DNA of 64,000 nucleotides from the NCBI GenBank assembly GCA_017450025.1, contig JAFSYJ010000002.1, positions 1 to 64,000 on the forward strand. The letters run 5' to 3'. Below are positions 34,104 through 43,610 of this stretch, one piece after another. Made by a program: the position numbers and the translations under genes. The notes under the pieces were generated by a model. It had not been told where the DNA came from, made no database searches, and worked only from the letters and a program-made list of their open reading frames with translations. Position 1 is the stretch's first letter, and every line of letters begins with the position of its first letter. This DNA comes from Clostridia bacterium (lineage in GTDB: Bacteria > Bacillota > Clostridia > UMGS1883 > UMGS1540).

Positions 34104-35293
34104 CAGTTTCCGCCTCCTGCGGCGATGCCTGCAAGCGCACCGCTTGTCCACGCCCATTGCAAATTAAAGCCTCCGCAGTCGCCGTCGATATTTATAATTT
34201 CTCCCGTTATATAAAGTCCGCTGACTTTTTTGGATTCCATCGTATTTTCTTTTAATTCAAGCGCGGATATGCCGCCTGCTGTGACCTGCGCGTTCTTAAA
34301 GCCGAGCGTGCCTGTAACTGTCAGTTTATAATTCTTTATAAGTGACGCTATCTGTTCGCTTGTCTCTGCGTGGCGCAGGATTTCAAGTCCTATTCTCTTA
34401 TTAAGAAGTCCGTTCAAAAAATTTTCTTTTGACAGATGAGAAAGTTTTTTGAATCGGCTGTCAATAATTTCTTTGAGCTTTAAATATCCTATATCGGGTG
34501 CAAAGTCAAGTGATACGCAAGTGTCGCGCTTTTGTTCCAGCGACTCTGACGCCATTCTGGAAAGATTAAATATAGGAGGCCCCGAAATTCCGTAAGCCGT
34601 AAAAAGCACCTCGCCTGTTTCGCGTCTTTTTTGTTTGCCGTCTATCAAAAGCTGTGCGGTACAGTTTTGCTTTATGCCCTTTAAATCCTTTGGCACATAC
34701 TGTGTTTTAAGCTGGACAAGCGCAGGGAACGGCTTGACCACCGTGTGCCCGAGTGATTTTAATAGCTCATACGCTCCGCCGTCTGTGCCGAACTCGGGCG
34801 CGGCCTTTCCCCCGCACGAAACTATAACGCGCGATGCGTAGAGCTCATCGCCGATTCTGCTTTTTATGTAAAACTTATTATCCTTCTTTTTTATCAAAAC
34901 AGCATCAAAATCACAAATAACTTCCACTCCGAGCCGTTTTAATTCCTCCCTCAGCTGGTCTAAAACTGTTGTCGCCTGCAAGCTTCTCGGGTACATTTTA
35001 CCGTCGTCGAGTTCGGTAAGCATAATACCTATGCTGTCAAAGAACTTTACGGTATCGTCTAACCCGAACTTTGCAAAAGCGGATTTTGCAAAGGACTTGT
35101 CCCCAAAATATCTTGACGGGGATATATTCTTATTTGTGATATTGCATCTGCCGTTACCTGTGGCAAGAATCTTCTTGCCAACTCGCGGCAATTTTTCGGC
35201 AACGGCAACAGATGCGCCCTGTCTTGCCGCCATTACGGCTGCCACAAGCCCTGACGCGCCTCCGCCTATTACCAAAACATCGTATTTTGTCAT
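34103..35293 (-). CDS. BaiN/HI0933-family FAD-binding oxidoreductase
   Basis: 396 residues. FAD motif VLVIGGGASGLVAAVMAARQGASV at the start, then LPRVGKKILATGNGRCNITN, the hallmark of the HI0933/YhiN/BaiN family, and a C-terminal GLYITGEIINIDGDCGGFNLQWAWTSG. Some members reduce steroid-like or other alkenes, but the true substrate here is unknown. It precedes and overlaps the COG2509 gene, and lies six bases after a 65 aa gene. Confidence 0.9.
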   Translation of the reverse strand: MTKYDVLVIGGGASGLVAAVMAARQGASVAVAEKLPRVGKKILATGNGRCNITNKNISPSRYFGDKSFAKSAFAKFGLDDTVKFFDSIGIMLTELDDGKMYPRSLQATTVLDQLREELKRLGVEVICDFDAVLIKKKDNKFYIKSRIGDELYASRVIVSCGGKAAPEFGTDGGAYELLKSLGHTVVKPFPALVQLKTQYVPKDLKGIKQNCTAQLLIDGKQKRRETGEVLFTAYGISGPPIFNLSRMASESLEQKRDTCVSLDFAPDIGYLKLKEIIDSRFKKLSHLSKENFLNGLLNKRIGLEILRHAETSEQIASLIKNYKLTVTGTLGFKNAQVTAGGISALELKENTMESKKVSGLYITGEIINIDGDCGGFNLQWAWTSGALAGIAAGGGN

Positions 35294-35299
35294 AGTATT

Positions 35300-35497
35300 C
35301 TACCTTTTAAAATCATTATCTATTATTATCTCGTGCGCCTGTTTTATTTCGGTTTCCGGAACAAGAATTTCGTATCCTTCGCACTCGGGATTTCCGCCCG
35401 CGCGCCGCACTTTTACCAAAATGCCTTCGTTTTCAAGCTTTTCACGAAGCGCTTCGGCAATAGCTTCTTTTTGTGCAAGGTAAACAACAGTCCACAT
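35300..35497 (-). CDS. Small DUF2007-like protein (65 aa)
   Basis: A 65-residue single domain: MWTVVYLAQKEAIAEALREKLENEGIL then an Arg/Gly turn and a C-terminal helix EIKQAHEIIIDND. The alternation of helix and strand and the small size suit the DUF2007 (putative signal-transducing, PII-like) group. It is squeezed between dnaE (2 bases) and the BaiN-like gene (6 bases), a position I recall for such genes in Clostridia. Function unknown. Confidence 0.65.
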   Translation of the reverse strand: MWTVVYLAQKEAIAEALREKLENEGILVKVRRAGGNPECEGYEILVPETEIKQAHEIIIDNDFKR

Positions 35498-35499
35498 TG

Positions 35500-38400
35500 T
35501 TATCCCCTCTCTATTCTGATTTGCGTATTTTCAAAAAGTGAAAGCAAGCTTTCTGTTAGTTCTTCTGAAGCATTTACACCGTAAACACAGTCATAATCTT
35601 CACCGTTGACATTCAAAATAAGCCCGTCGCTACCTTTGTTTGCCAAAATAACGGGGCGTATTTTGTCTATTTTGTATTCTTCCCCTCTTTTAACTGTTAT
35701 ATACATACGCACACCATCGCTTTTTAGTGCGGTAACAGTTTGCGCAACGATTTTGGGCGTTTCGTTTTCCCTCACATCAACTCGTCCGCTTACAAGGATT
35801 ATTCCGTCGCCGTCCAAAAACGAATCGCACTCTGCGAGCGTCTTGGGGAAAATTACGACCTCGATATTTCCGCTTAAATCCTCAAGAGTGATAAATGCCA
35901 TTTGGGTATTGCTTTTTGTAATCTTATTTTTACGCGAGGTCACTATTCCTGCAATGCGCACCATTTTGCCGTCATACTTTTCACTGTCTTCTGAAGCTTC
36001 TTTGAGCTCCGCTATCTGAATATCGCTTGTACGGCTTAAAACGCCCTCATACCTGTCAAGAGGATGACCTGACAAATATATGCCTGTCGCTTCTTTTTCG
36101 TATTTTAACAGCATTTTAAAATCGTATTCGGGCAAATTGCGGAATGTGACATCTGTATTGTCTTCTACTTCCTCAAAAAGTGAAATCTGTCCGCGTGCAT
36201 TGTTTTTCTTATCATATGACGCTGATGACATCACGGCTTCGTATCCGTCAAACATTTGTGCGCGGTTTAATCCGAGACCGTCAAAAGCTCCTGCTAAGAT
36301 AAGCTCGCCTACCGCTCTTTTGTTTATATCGATCTGTACCATTCGCCTTACAAAATCGCTGAGAGATTTGAAATCGCCGTTATCCGTGCGTTCTTTTATG
36401 CAAGCTTCGGCAAAGGCGTGCCCTACATTCCTGACTCCGCCGAGACCGAATCTTATGTCGCTGCCCTGTGCGTCAAAGGCATACTTACTCTTATTTATAT
36501 GCGGCGGCAGGATTTTTATGCCGAGCCTTCTGCACTCGTTGGAATACACCGCCACCTTATCTGCATTGTCTATAATACTGTTAAAAAGAGCCGCAAAAAA
36601 GTATGTTCTGTACCGGCATTTTAAATACGCCGTCTGATATGCAAGTACCGCATACGCCGCGGCGTGTGACTTATTAAACGCATACTTTGCAAAATCTATC
36701 ATTTCATCATAAATCCCGTTTGCCGTTTTGCTGTCAACTCCGCGCTTTCCTGCGCCTTCAACAAACACAAGCCTTTCGCGTTCCATAACATCTTGCTTTT
36801 TCTTGCTCATAGCCTTTCTCACGGAATCAGCGCGCGCAAGGCTGTAACCGCCGAGAGTGCGGACTATTTGCATAACCTGCTCCTGATACACTATGCAGCC
36901 GTATGTGACATTGAGAATATCCTCCAAAAGCGGATGCTTATATTTAATTTTAGACGGATTATTTTTATTCTCTATATACCTCGGTATCTGTTCCATAGGA
37001 CCGGGTCTGTAAAGAGAAATTCCCGCGATTATATCCTCAAGGCTTTTAGGCGAAAGGCGTTTCATAAACGCCTTCATACCGCTTGATTCGAGCTGGAAAA
37101 CACCCTGCGTTTCTCCGCTGCCGATAAGCTCATATACCTCGGGGTCGCTATAATCAAGCTGCGATAAGTCAATGTCGTGGCCGTCTGCTTTTGCCATTTC
37201 AATAGTATCTCTTATAACGGTCAGATTGCGAAGCCCCAAAAAGTCCATTTTTAAAAGTCCGAGTCTTTCAAGCGTTCCCATTGGGAACTGCGTTGTAATA
37301 ACATCGTCATTTTTTTGGAGCGGCACATACTCGTCAACAGGCTTTGCTGATATAACAACGCCTGCCGCGTGAGTTGAGGCGTGTCTCGGCAAGCCCTCAA
37401 GTGCGAGAGATGTGTCTATAAGTTGCTTTATACGCTCGTCTGTGTTATACACCTTATTAAACTCAGGATTGACTGTCATAGCCTTTGTAAGCGTCATATC
37501 AAGCTCCTGAGGTATCATTTTGGCAACTGTATCCGTGTCGGAATATGAAATCCCCATAGCTCTGCCGACATCGCGTATTACGCCGCGTGCTGCCATAGTA
37601 CCGAATGTTATGATCTGCGCCACGCGGTCTTTGCCGTATTTTGAAACGACATAGTCTATGACCTCCTGCCGTCTTTCATAGCAGAAGTCCACATCAATAT
37701 CGGGCATACTGATTCGTTCGGGGTTTAAAAATCTCTCAAAGATAAGATTATATTTTATCGGGTCGATATCGGTTATTTCAAGAGTATATGCGACGATACT
37801 GCCTGCCGCAGAGCCTCTGCCCGGACCTACGGTTATGCCGTTTTGCTTTGCAAAATGCACATAATCCCAAACGATTAAAAAGTAATCAACAAATCCCATT
37901 GACGAAATAACATCAAGCTCATAATCAAGTCTTTTTTGTATTTCGTCTGTTATGGTGGTGTACCGTTTTTTAAGTCCCTCGCTGCACATCTCTTTAAGCT
38001 TTTCGTAGTGGTCGCCTTCTATTGGGAAGCTCGGGAGCTTTAAATTGCCGAATTCGATTTCAACATTACATCTGTCGGCAATTTTCCCTGTGTTTTCAAT
38101 CGCCTGCGGCGCATATTGAAACAGAGCGCGCATTTCTTCCTCGCTCTTAAGGTAAAATTCATCGCCCTGAAACTTCATTCTATCTTTATCGTCTATCGTC
38201 TTACCTGTCTGAATACAAAGCAAAACATCTTGGTTTTTTGCATCTTCACGGTTAATATAGTGTATATCGTTTGTTGCGACGAGCTCGATGCCTGTGTCTT
38301 CCGAGAGTTTTAAGAGCATCGGGTTTATCCTTTTTTGTTCTTCGATACCGTGATCCTGAAGCTCCAAAAAGAAATTGCCGCTGCCGAATATGTCTCTGAA

Positions 38401-38883
38401 CTCCAAAGCCTTTTTTTTTGCTCCGTCGTAATCGTTTTTCATAAGCAGTCTTTGGACATCGCCCGCAAGACACGCGGAGAGCGCGATTATTCCTTCTGAA
38501 TGTTCGCGCAAAATGTCCGTATCTATTCTGGGCTTATAATAAAATCCGTCAATAAACCCCGCAGATACAATCTTTATCAAGTTATTATATCCTTTGTTAT
38601 TTTCCGCAAGCAAAACGAGATGCCCTATTTCGTTATCTATGCCGCTCTGCTTATCAAAGCGTGTCCGCGGCGCGGTATAAACCTCGCACCCTATAATCGG
38701 CTTTATGCCGTTTTTTTGCGCACTCTCATAAAAGTCAATAACGCCATACATTACACCGTGGTCTGTAAGAGCCATCGCCTTTTGCCCAAGCTCTGCCGCA
38801 CGGCGCGGTAAATCATTTATTCTGCACGCCCCGTCTAAAAGGCTGTATTCACTATGAGTATGCAAATGCACAAAATTACTCAT
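35500..38883 (-). CDS. dnaE: DNA polymerase III subunit alpha (DnaE)
   Basis: 1127 residues. PHP domain at the N-terminus (FVHLHTHSEYSLLDGACRI), polymerase core with GPGRGSAAGS and the catalytic aspartates in PDIDVDFCYERR, a helix-hairpin-helix region, and an OB-fold near the C-terminus (VRIAGIVTSRKNKITKSN). Length and order are those of a DnaE rather than PolC. The start overlaps the end of whiA by eight bases. Confidence 0.97.
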   Translation of the reverse strand: MSNFVHLHTHSEYSLLDGACRINDLPRRAAELGQKAMALTDHGVMYGVIDFYESAQKNGIKPIIGCEVYTAPRTRFDKQSGIDNEIGHLVLLAENNKGYNNLIKIVSAGFIDGFYYKPRIDTDILREHSEGIIALSACLAGDVQRLLMKNDYDGAKKKALEFRDIFGSGNFFLELQDHGIEEQKRINPMLLKLSEDTGIELVATNDIHYINREDAKNQDVLLCIQTGKTIDDKDRMKFQGDEFYLKSEEEMRALFQYAPQAIENTGKIADRCNVEIEFGNLKLPSFPIEGDHYEKLKEMCSEGLKKRYTTITDEIQKRLDYELDVISSMGFVDYFLIVWDYVHFAKQNGITVGPGRGSAAGSIVAYTLEITDIDPIKYNLIFERFLNPERISMPDIDVDFCYERRQEVIDYVVSKYGKDRVAQIITFGTMAARGVIRDVGRAMGISYSDTDTVAKMIPQELDMTLTKAMTVNPEFNKVYNTDERIKQLIDTSLALEGLPRHASTHAAGVVISAKPVDEYVPLQKNDDVITTQFPMGTLERLGLLKMDFLGLRNLTVIRDTIEMAKADGHDIDLSQLDYSDPEVYELIGSGETQGVFQLESSGMKAFMKRLSPKSLEDIIAGISLYRPGPMEQIPRYIENKNNPSKIKYKHPLLEDILNVTYGCIVYQEQVMQIVRTLGGYSLARADSVRKAMSKKKQDVMERERLVFVEGAGKRGVDSKTANGIYDEMIDFAKYAFNKSHAAAYAVLAYQTAYLKCRYRTYFFAALFNSIIDNADKVAVYSNECRRLGIKILPPHINKSKYAFDAQGSDIRFGLGGVRNVGHAFAEACIKERTDNGDFKSLSDFVRRMVQIDINKRAVGELILAGAFDGLGLNRAQMFDGYEAVMSSASYDKKNNARGQISLFEEVEDNTDVTFRNLPEYDFKMLLKYEKEATGIYLSGHPLDRYEGVLSRTSDIQIAELKEASEDSEKYDGKMVRIAGIVTSRKNKITKSNTQMAFITLEDLSGNIEVVIFPKTLAECDSFLDGDGIILVSGRVDVRENETPKIVAQTVTALKSDGVRMYITVKRGEEYKIDKIRPVILANKGSDGLILNVNGEDYDCVYGVNASEELTESLLSLFENTQIRIERG

Positions 38884-39826
38884 TGTTTTTCTCCGTAATT
38901 TCTTCTGCTATTTGAATTATTTTTTTAAATCTATGATTTATTGCAGAACGCGATATCTTTGTCCCCAAAAGCTCTGCAAGCGCGTTTAACGACGCGTCTG
39001 GGTGTTCAAGCCGCATATTTGCTACTTCTGCAAGGTGCTTTGGGAGCATTTCAAATTTGCCTGCTTCTTTTATCTTTTTTATTGCCTCTTTCTGCACAAA
39101 CGCCGCATTAAGTGTTTTATCAAGGTTTGCCGTCTCACAGTTTACCTTACGGTTTATATTATTGCGTTTATCTTTAACTATACGCACATTGGCAAATTCC
39201 ATCATTTTTTTATGCGCGCCCATAACGCTCATAACATCAAAAATATCGTCGCTGTTTTTGAAGTAAATAACATAGTTTGACTGGCGTTTAACGGTCTTGG
39301 CATCAATATCGAAGTATGCAAATACCTCCGTCAAGCCGCCCGAAAGCGCATGGTGATGCGTTACAAATTCGAGGTGATAACTCTTTTCGGGGTTTGCCGC
39401 AGAGCCTCCGCCGAGGAATGCACCCCTGATAAACGCCCTTTTACAGCATTGTTTCTTTACAAGATTTTGATTTATTTTAAAAGTAATATGCTCTGAAAAT
39501 TCATCGTCAAAAAGCCCCAAAGCGTCCAAAACCTGATGTACTTTTCCCACGGTATCAAGCACATAGTTATACAAAAATCCTCCGCGCCCTGAGCTGTTTT
39601 GCGATTTTACAAGTTCATCTTTGATTCCGAAAACTTTTTTCATCAATGTTTCAAAGCTTTTTGCCGCTGCATCGCTTTCGGTCGTGATTTTGAGATACGG
39701 TGTTTCGCCCGAATACCCGACACTGCCTGCGAAGCATATAAACCCGCAAAGTTGCGCCATATCGCAGCAGCTTTGTTCATTTTGAATACGCACAAGTTCG
39801 TCTTTGATTTCCGAAGTAAACGACAT
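38876..39826 (-). CDS. whiA: DNA-binding protein WhiA
   Basis: 316 residues: a LAGLIDADG-type fold region (IRGAFLGGGSAANPEKSYHLEF) and a C-terminal HTH (MRLEHPDASLNALAELLGTKISRSAINHRFKKI). A regulator tied to division and, in other Firmicutes, metabolism. It lies directly after rapZ (six bases); the yvcK/glmR gene usually found between the two is absent. Confidence 0.95.
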   Translation of the reverse strand: MSFTSEIKDELVRIQNEQSCCDMAQLCGFICFAGSVGYSGETPYLKITTESDAAAKSFETLMKKVFGIKDELVKSQNSSGRGGFLYNYVLDTVGKVHQVLDALGLFDDEFSEHITFKINQNLVKKQCCKRAFIRGAFLGGGSAANPEKSYHLEFVTHHHALSGGLTEVFAYFDIDAKTVKRQSNYVIYFKNSDDIFDVMSVMGAHKKMMEFANVRIVKDKRNNINRKVNCETANLDKTLNAAFVQKEAIKKIKEAGKFEMLPKHLAEVANMRLEHPDASLNALAELLGTKISRSAINHRFKKIIQIAEEITEKNNE

Positions 39827-39832
39827 AGCTTT

Positions 39833-40684
39833 TTACCTATCAATATCCCTGTGATTAATAACACAATTATTTTCTTTACGCAGAGCGTTGCAAAGGTTTT
39901 CTGCAACGACGACGCTTCTGTGTTTGCCGCCCGTGCAGCCTATGCCTATGACCAAATTGCCCTTGCCTTCTTCAATATACTGTGGTATGAGATATTCTAT
40001 AAAGTCAATGAGTTTAACATTGAATTCCTTAAATTCATCGCTTGACATAACATATTCGATGATTTCTTTTTCCAAACCCGTTTTTTCGCGAAGCTCCTCA
40101 ACATAAAACGGGTTACGCATAAAACGCACATCAAACACAAGGTCACAATCCAGCGGAAGCCCATACTTAAAGCCAAACGACACTATATTGATAACCATAT
40201 TTTCTCTGTCGGAAACCTCGGAAAACAGGGATTTTATATTTTCGTTTAGGTGTTCCGGCTTCATATTTGTTGTGTCTATAATGTAGTCCGCTATCTTTTT
40301 TGTGTCCGCCAAAAGCTCGCGCTCGCTGTCTATCGCGTCGCGAACCGTGACACCTGCCGAAAGCGGGTGCTTACGGCGTGTTTCCTTATAGCGCTTTATA
40401 ATTGTTTCATCAGATGCTTCAAGGAACAGTATCTCATACTCAAAGCCGCGCTCGTTCAGGATCTTAAGCTCGCCCTTAAGCTCTGAAAACATTTCTTTAC
40501 CGCGTGCATCTACAACAAGCGCCACTCTCGGCAGCTTGCCCTGCGAATTATAACACATTTCCACAAATTTGCTCACCAAAAAAGGCGGCATATTGTCAAC
40601 GCAGTAATACCCCACATCTTCAAGGCTCCTTATTGCCCTTGTCTTACCTGCTCCCGATAATCCCGTAACAATAACTACTCTCAT
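39833..40684 (-). CDS. rapZ: RapZ/YvcJ-family nucleotide-binding protein
   Basis: 283 residues. Walker A GLSGAGKTRAIRSLEDVGYYCVDNMP near the start, ETRRKHPL, and the C-terminal RapZ end GIGCTGGKHRSVVVAENL. In E. coli RapZ guides RNase to a small RNA that controls glmS; in Firmicutes YvcJ binds GTP with less clear function. The start codon overlaps the murB stop (TAATG). Confidence 0.95.
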   Translation of the reverse strand: MRVVIVTGLSGAGKTRAIRSLEDVGYYCVDNMPPFLVSKFVEMCYNSQGKLPRVALVVDARGKEMFSELKGELKILNERGFEYEILFLEASDETIIKRYKETRRKHPLSAGVTVRDAIDSERELLADTKKIADYIIDTTNMKPEHLNENIKSLFSEVSDRENMVINIVSFGFKYGLPLDCDLVFDVRFMRNPFYVEELREKTGLEKEIIEYVMSSDEFKEFNVKLIDFIEYLIPQYIEEGKGNLVIGIGCTGGKHRSVVVAENLCNALRKENNCVINHRDIDR

Positions 40685-41577
40685 TATCTCTCTCCAACAA
40701 ATCTTATTTCACTCTCAAGTGATACATTAAATTTATCATAAACTGTTTTTTTAACATATTCCATAAGGCTTATGACATCTTCTGCCGTCGCACCTCCGAG
40801 GTTTACTATAAATCCCGTATGCTTTTCCGAAACAGCCGCTCCACCAATAGTGTACCCCCTGAGCCCTGCATCGTCAATCAGCTTTGCCGCAAAAAATCCC
40901 TCCGGTCTTTTAAACGCGCTGCCCGCGCTGGGAAAGTTCAAAGGCTGCTTTTCTCTGCGCGCCGTGCCGAGAGATTCCATTTTTGCGGTTATATCGTTTT
41001 TATTACCTTTTTCAAGCTGCATATGCACACTTAAAATTATCCCACCGTTTGTCTGAAAAACACTTTTTCTGTATCCAAATCCGTGGTCGGTTAATTTTTT
41101 TATTTTGCAGTTTTCATCTATATATGTTGTTTCGGTTACTACATCGCGCATTTCACCGCCGTAGGCACCGGCATTCATAAATACGGCTCCTCCGAGAGTA
41201 CCCGGAATACCTGCGGCAAATTCGAGCCCCGTAAGCGAGTTCGCCGCCGCTTGCGACGCAACGCTTGACAGAAGCGCGCCTGCTTTTGCATTTATCCTAC
41301 AGCCGTCAACCGTTATATCCGAAAAGTTTTTGCCTATCTTTATAACGACACCGCGTATTCCCTTGTCAGACACAAGCAGGTTTGAGCCGTTACCGATTAA
41401 AATATACTCTATCCCGTTACTGCGGCAAATTCGCAGTATTTTGCATATTTCGCCTTCATCAGACGGCGCGAGAAGCAAATCTGCCTTGCCGCCTATTTTA
41501 AAGGTTGTATGTTTACTCATTTCTTCGTTTTCTAATATTTTATCTTCCGTAAGAAATGATTGAAATAACGACTTAAT
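40684..41577 (-). CDS. murB: UDP-N-acetylmuramate dehydrogenase, probable AUU start
   Basis: 297 residues from 41577. FAD/UDP-GlcNAc-enolpyruvate domain with KHTTFKIGGKADLLLAP, GNGSNLLVSD, GAYGGEMRDVV, and the type-II end with SAGSAFKRPEGFFAAKLID. It reduces UDP-GlcNAc-enolpyruvate to UDP-MurNAc. The first ATG in frame is at 41520, directly in front of the conserved SKHTTFKIGG block, which would remove about 20 conserved N-terminal residues. The frame stays open upstream (KSLFQSFLTEDKILENEE) to an ATT at 41577, nine bases after an AAAGGAG SD. I therefore propose an AUU start. Confidence 0.85.
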   Translation of the reverse strand: MKSLFQSFLTEDKILENEEMSKHTTFKIGGKADLLLAPSDEGEICKILRICRSNGIEYILIGNGSNLLVSDKGIRGVVIKIGKNFSDITVDGCRINAKAGALLSSVASQAAANSLTGLEFAAGIPGTLGGAVFMNAGAYGGEMRDVVTETTYIDENCKIKKLTDHGFGYRKSVFQTNGGIILSVHMQLEKGNKNDITAKMESLGTARREKQPLNFPSAGSAFKRPEGFFAAKLIDDAGLRGYTIGGAAVSEKHTGFIVNLGGATAEDVISLMEYVKKTVYDKFNVSLESEIRFVGER

Positions 41578-41578
41578 T

Positions 41579-42523
41579 TTAAATCTCTCCTTTACCTAAA
41601 AATGCGCTCCCGACAAGCCCTGCATCATTGCCGAGCTTTGCAACTGCAATCTGTGTGTGGTTTGGTATTTGCGAATATGCATTTTTCATCTGGTGAGCGC
41701 GTATAGGATCAAGCAGGTAATTGCCTTCTTTACTTATAGCTCCTCCTATTACGACATATTGCGGCTGGAACAAATTTATCACGCTGACTACGCCTGTTGC
41801 AACATATCCGATCCACTCGTCAACTATGCTTTTTGCACCGGAATCACCCATTTTCGCCATTTCAAATGCCGTTCTGCCGCTCACGCCGTCTTTGCACCTC
41901 TCAGCCACCGCCGAATCAGGATACTTTTCGGCGTACTCCTTTGTTATTCTGATAAGCGCGGTGACAGACGCGTAATTTTCCCAGCATCCTTTTGTACCAC
42001 ACGAACATTCGATGCCACCTTGTTTGAGCATCATATGACCGAACTCGGCAGCCGTTCCGTTATAGCCTGTGTAAAGGCGCTTATTTATTATTATTCCGCC
42101 GCCGACGCCTGTGCCGAGAGTTATAAACACCATATCCGAGACATCTCCGTCAAGCGCATAAAATTCTCCCAATGCCGCGCAATTTGCGTCATTGTCTATG
42201 TAAACAGGTACATCAAAATATTTGTGCATCTCATCTCTCATCGGCACATTGTAAAAGTCAATATTTGACGCATATATTACAATGCCATTTGGTATGTCGC
42301 AGGTCCCAGGATTTCCGACACCTATACTCTTTATTGCACTTTTATCAATGCCCGACTTTGCAATTACCTTATTTAATAGGTCTGCAATATCCTTGATTAC
42401 CTCTTGATACGGTCTGCCTGCATTGGTAGGCGTTAAATCCTTACATACCACCTTACCGCTTTCGTCAACGATGCCCGCCTTAATATTTGTGCCGCCAAGG
42501 TCAACTCCTGCATAATAATTCAT
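41579..42523 (-). CDS. ROK family glucokinase-like sugar kinase
   Basis: 314 residues. YYAGVDLGGTNIKAGIVDESG (phosphate-1 motif), LGTGVGGGIIINKRLY, and the ROK zinc site ECSCGTKGCWENYAS. No HTH, so an enzyme rather than a repressor; glucose is the best guess. The ATG at 42523 is chosen with AGGAG ten bases upstream, since the ATG at 42532 abuts the SD. It lies between hprK and murB, so cell-wall and sugar control genes are mixed here. Confidence 0.9.
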   Translation of the reverse strand: MNYYAGVDLGGTNIKAGIVDESGKVVCKDLTPTNAGRPYQEVIKDIADLLNKVIAKSGIDKSAIKSIGVGNPGTCDIPNGIVIYASNIDFYNVPMRDEMHKYFDVPVYIDNDANCAALGEFYALDGDVSDMVFITLGTGVGGGIIINKRLYTGYNGTAAEFGHMMLKQGGIECSCGTKGCWENYASVTALIRITKEYAEKYPDSAVAERCKDGVSGRTAFEMAKMGDSGAKSIVDEWIGYVATGVVSVINLFQPQYVVIGGAISKEGNYLLDPIRAHQMKNAYSQIPNHTQIAVAKLGNDAGLVGSAFLGKGEI

Positions 42524-42549
42524 ATGATTCATACTCCTAAATATTGAAT

Positions 42550-43485
42550 TTATTTTCCAAATTCCGCCGCAAGCCTTTGATTTAATGCTTCAACTGCGTT
42601 ATATCCCATATTTTTTTGTCTGTGATTCATCGCGGCGACTTCAACAATGACCGCCAAATTACGCCCCGGCTTTACCGGCACGGTTATTGACGGAACATCT
42701 ATACCCAAAATGTTTGTATATTCTGTTTCTCCGCCGAGCCTTTCGTATTCCTTACCGTCCTGCCACGACTCAATGTTGAGTATCATATCTATTTTTTCAG
42801 TATCTTTAATTGCGCCCATACCGAAAATCTTTTGTATATCGACTATGCCAACGCCGCGAATTTCAACAAAGTGGCGTATAACCTTAGGAGATGAGCCGAC
42901 AAGCGATTTTGACGACACCTTGCGAATATCGACAGCATCGTCTGCGACGAGGCGGTGACCTCTTTTCACAAGCTCGATAGCGGTCTCGCTTTTTCCTACT
43001 CCGCTCTCTCCGAGCAGAAGTATTCCTTCACCGTAAACTTCGACGAGAACTCCGTGACGGGAAATCATCGGCGCAAGATAGACATTAAGCGTAGCAATAA
43101 GTGCCGCCATGAATGACGAAGTTGTGAGATGAGTCCTGAAAACAGGCATATTACATTTTTTTGCTGCCGCCAAGATTTCCGGCATAACCCCCAAGCCGCG
43201 CGTTATTATCAGCACGGGCGAATGCCTGTCAAAAAGCTTTTCCAGCGTCTTCAATCTGTCCTCTGACGATACGGTTTCAAGATACGAAGTTTCCATATTG
43301 CCCATAAGCATTATTCTTTTTTCATCAAAATTTGCATAGAATCCTGACGCAAGCTGAAGCCCCGGCCTTAAAACATCTGATATTGTAACATTTCTTTCTT
43401 CAAAATCATCTGTTTTATATATAGGTTCAAGATTAAATTCTTCTGCTATTTTACTGAGCTTAACGCTTTGATTATAATTTTCCAT
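42550..43485 (-). CDS. hprK: HPr kinase/phosphorylase
   Basis: 311 residues with Walker A LLGESGVGKSETAIELVKRGH in the C-terminal kinase half, the HPrK signature VEIRGVGIVDIQKIFG, and an N-terminal domain with GLGVMPEI. It phosphorylates and dephosphorylates HPr at Ser46 to run carbon catabolite control. It is the first gene of the reverse hprK-ROK-murB-rapZ-whiA-dnaE run and has its own promoter. Confidence 0.96.
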   Translation of the reverse strand: MENYNQSVKLSKIAEEFNLEPIYKTDDFEERNVTISDVLRPGLQLASGFYANFDEKRIMLMGNMETSYLETVSSEDRLKTLEKLFDRHSPVLIITRGLGVMPEILAAAKKCNMPVFRTHLTTSSFMAALIATLNVYLAPMISRHGVLVEVYGEGILLLGESGVGKSETAIELVKRGHRLVADDAVDIRKVSSKSLVGSSPKVIRHFVEIRGVGIVDIQKIFGMGAIKDTEKIDMILNIESWQDGKEYERLGGETEYTNILGIDVPSITVPVKPGRNLAVIVEVAAMNHRQKNMGYNAVEALNQRLAAEFGK

Positions 43486-43528
43486 TTATATAACTTTCCT
43501 TTCAATTAAAGTCATACATATCATAAAT

Positions 43529-43557
43529 ATTATATACTTTTTTCTTGATTTTGTAAA
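43529..43557 (-). promoter_or_regulatory. Promoter of hprK
   Basis: Reverse-strand TTTACA, 17 bp, TATAAT. Confidence 0.75.
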
Positions 43558-43564
43558 TATAAAA

Positions 43565-43593
43565 TTGATTTATTTTATTATTTATGATACAAT
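43565..43593 (+). promoter_or_regulatory. Promoter of malQ
   Basis: TTGATT, 17 bp, TACAAT. Its -35 lies eight bases from the divergent hprK -35. Confidence 0.7.
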
Positions 43594-43610
43594 ATAACAG
43601 AAAGGTATGA

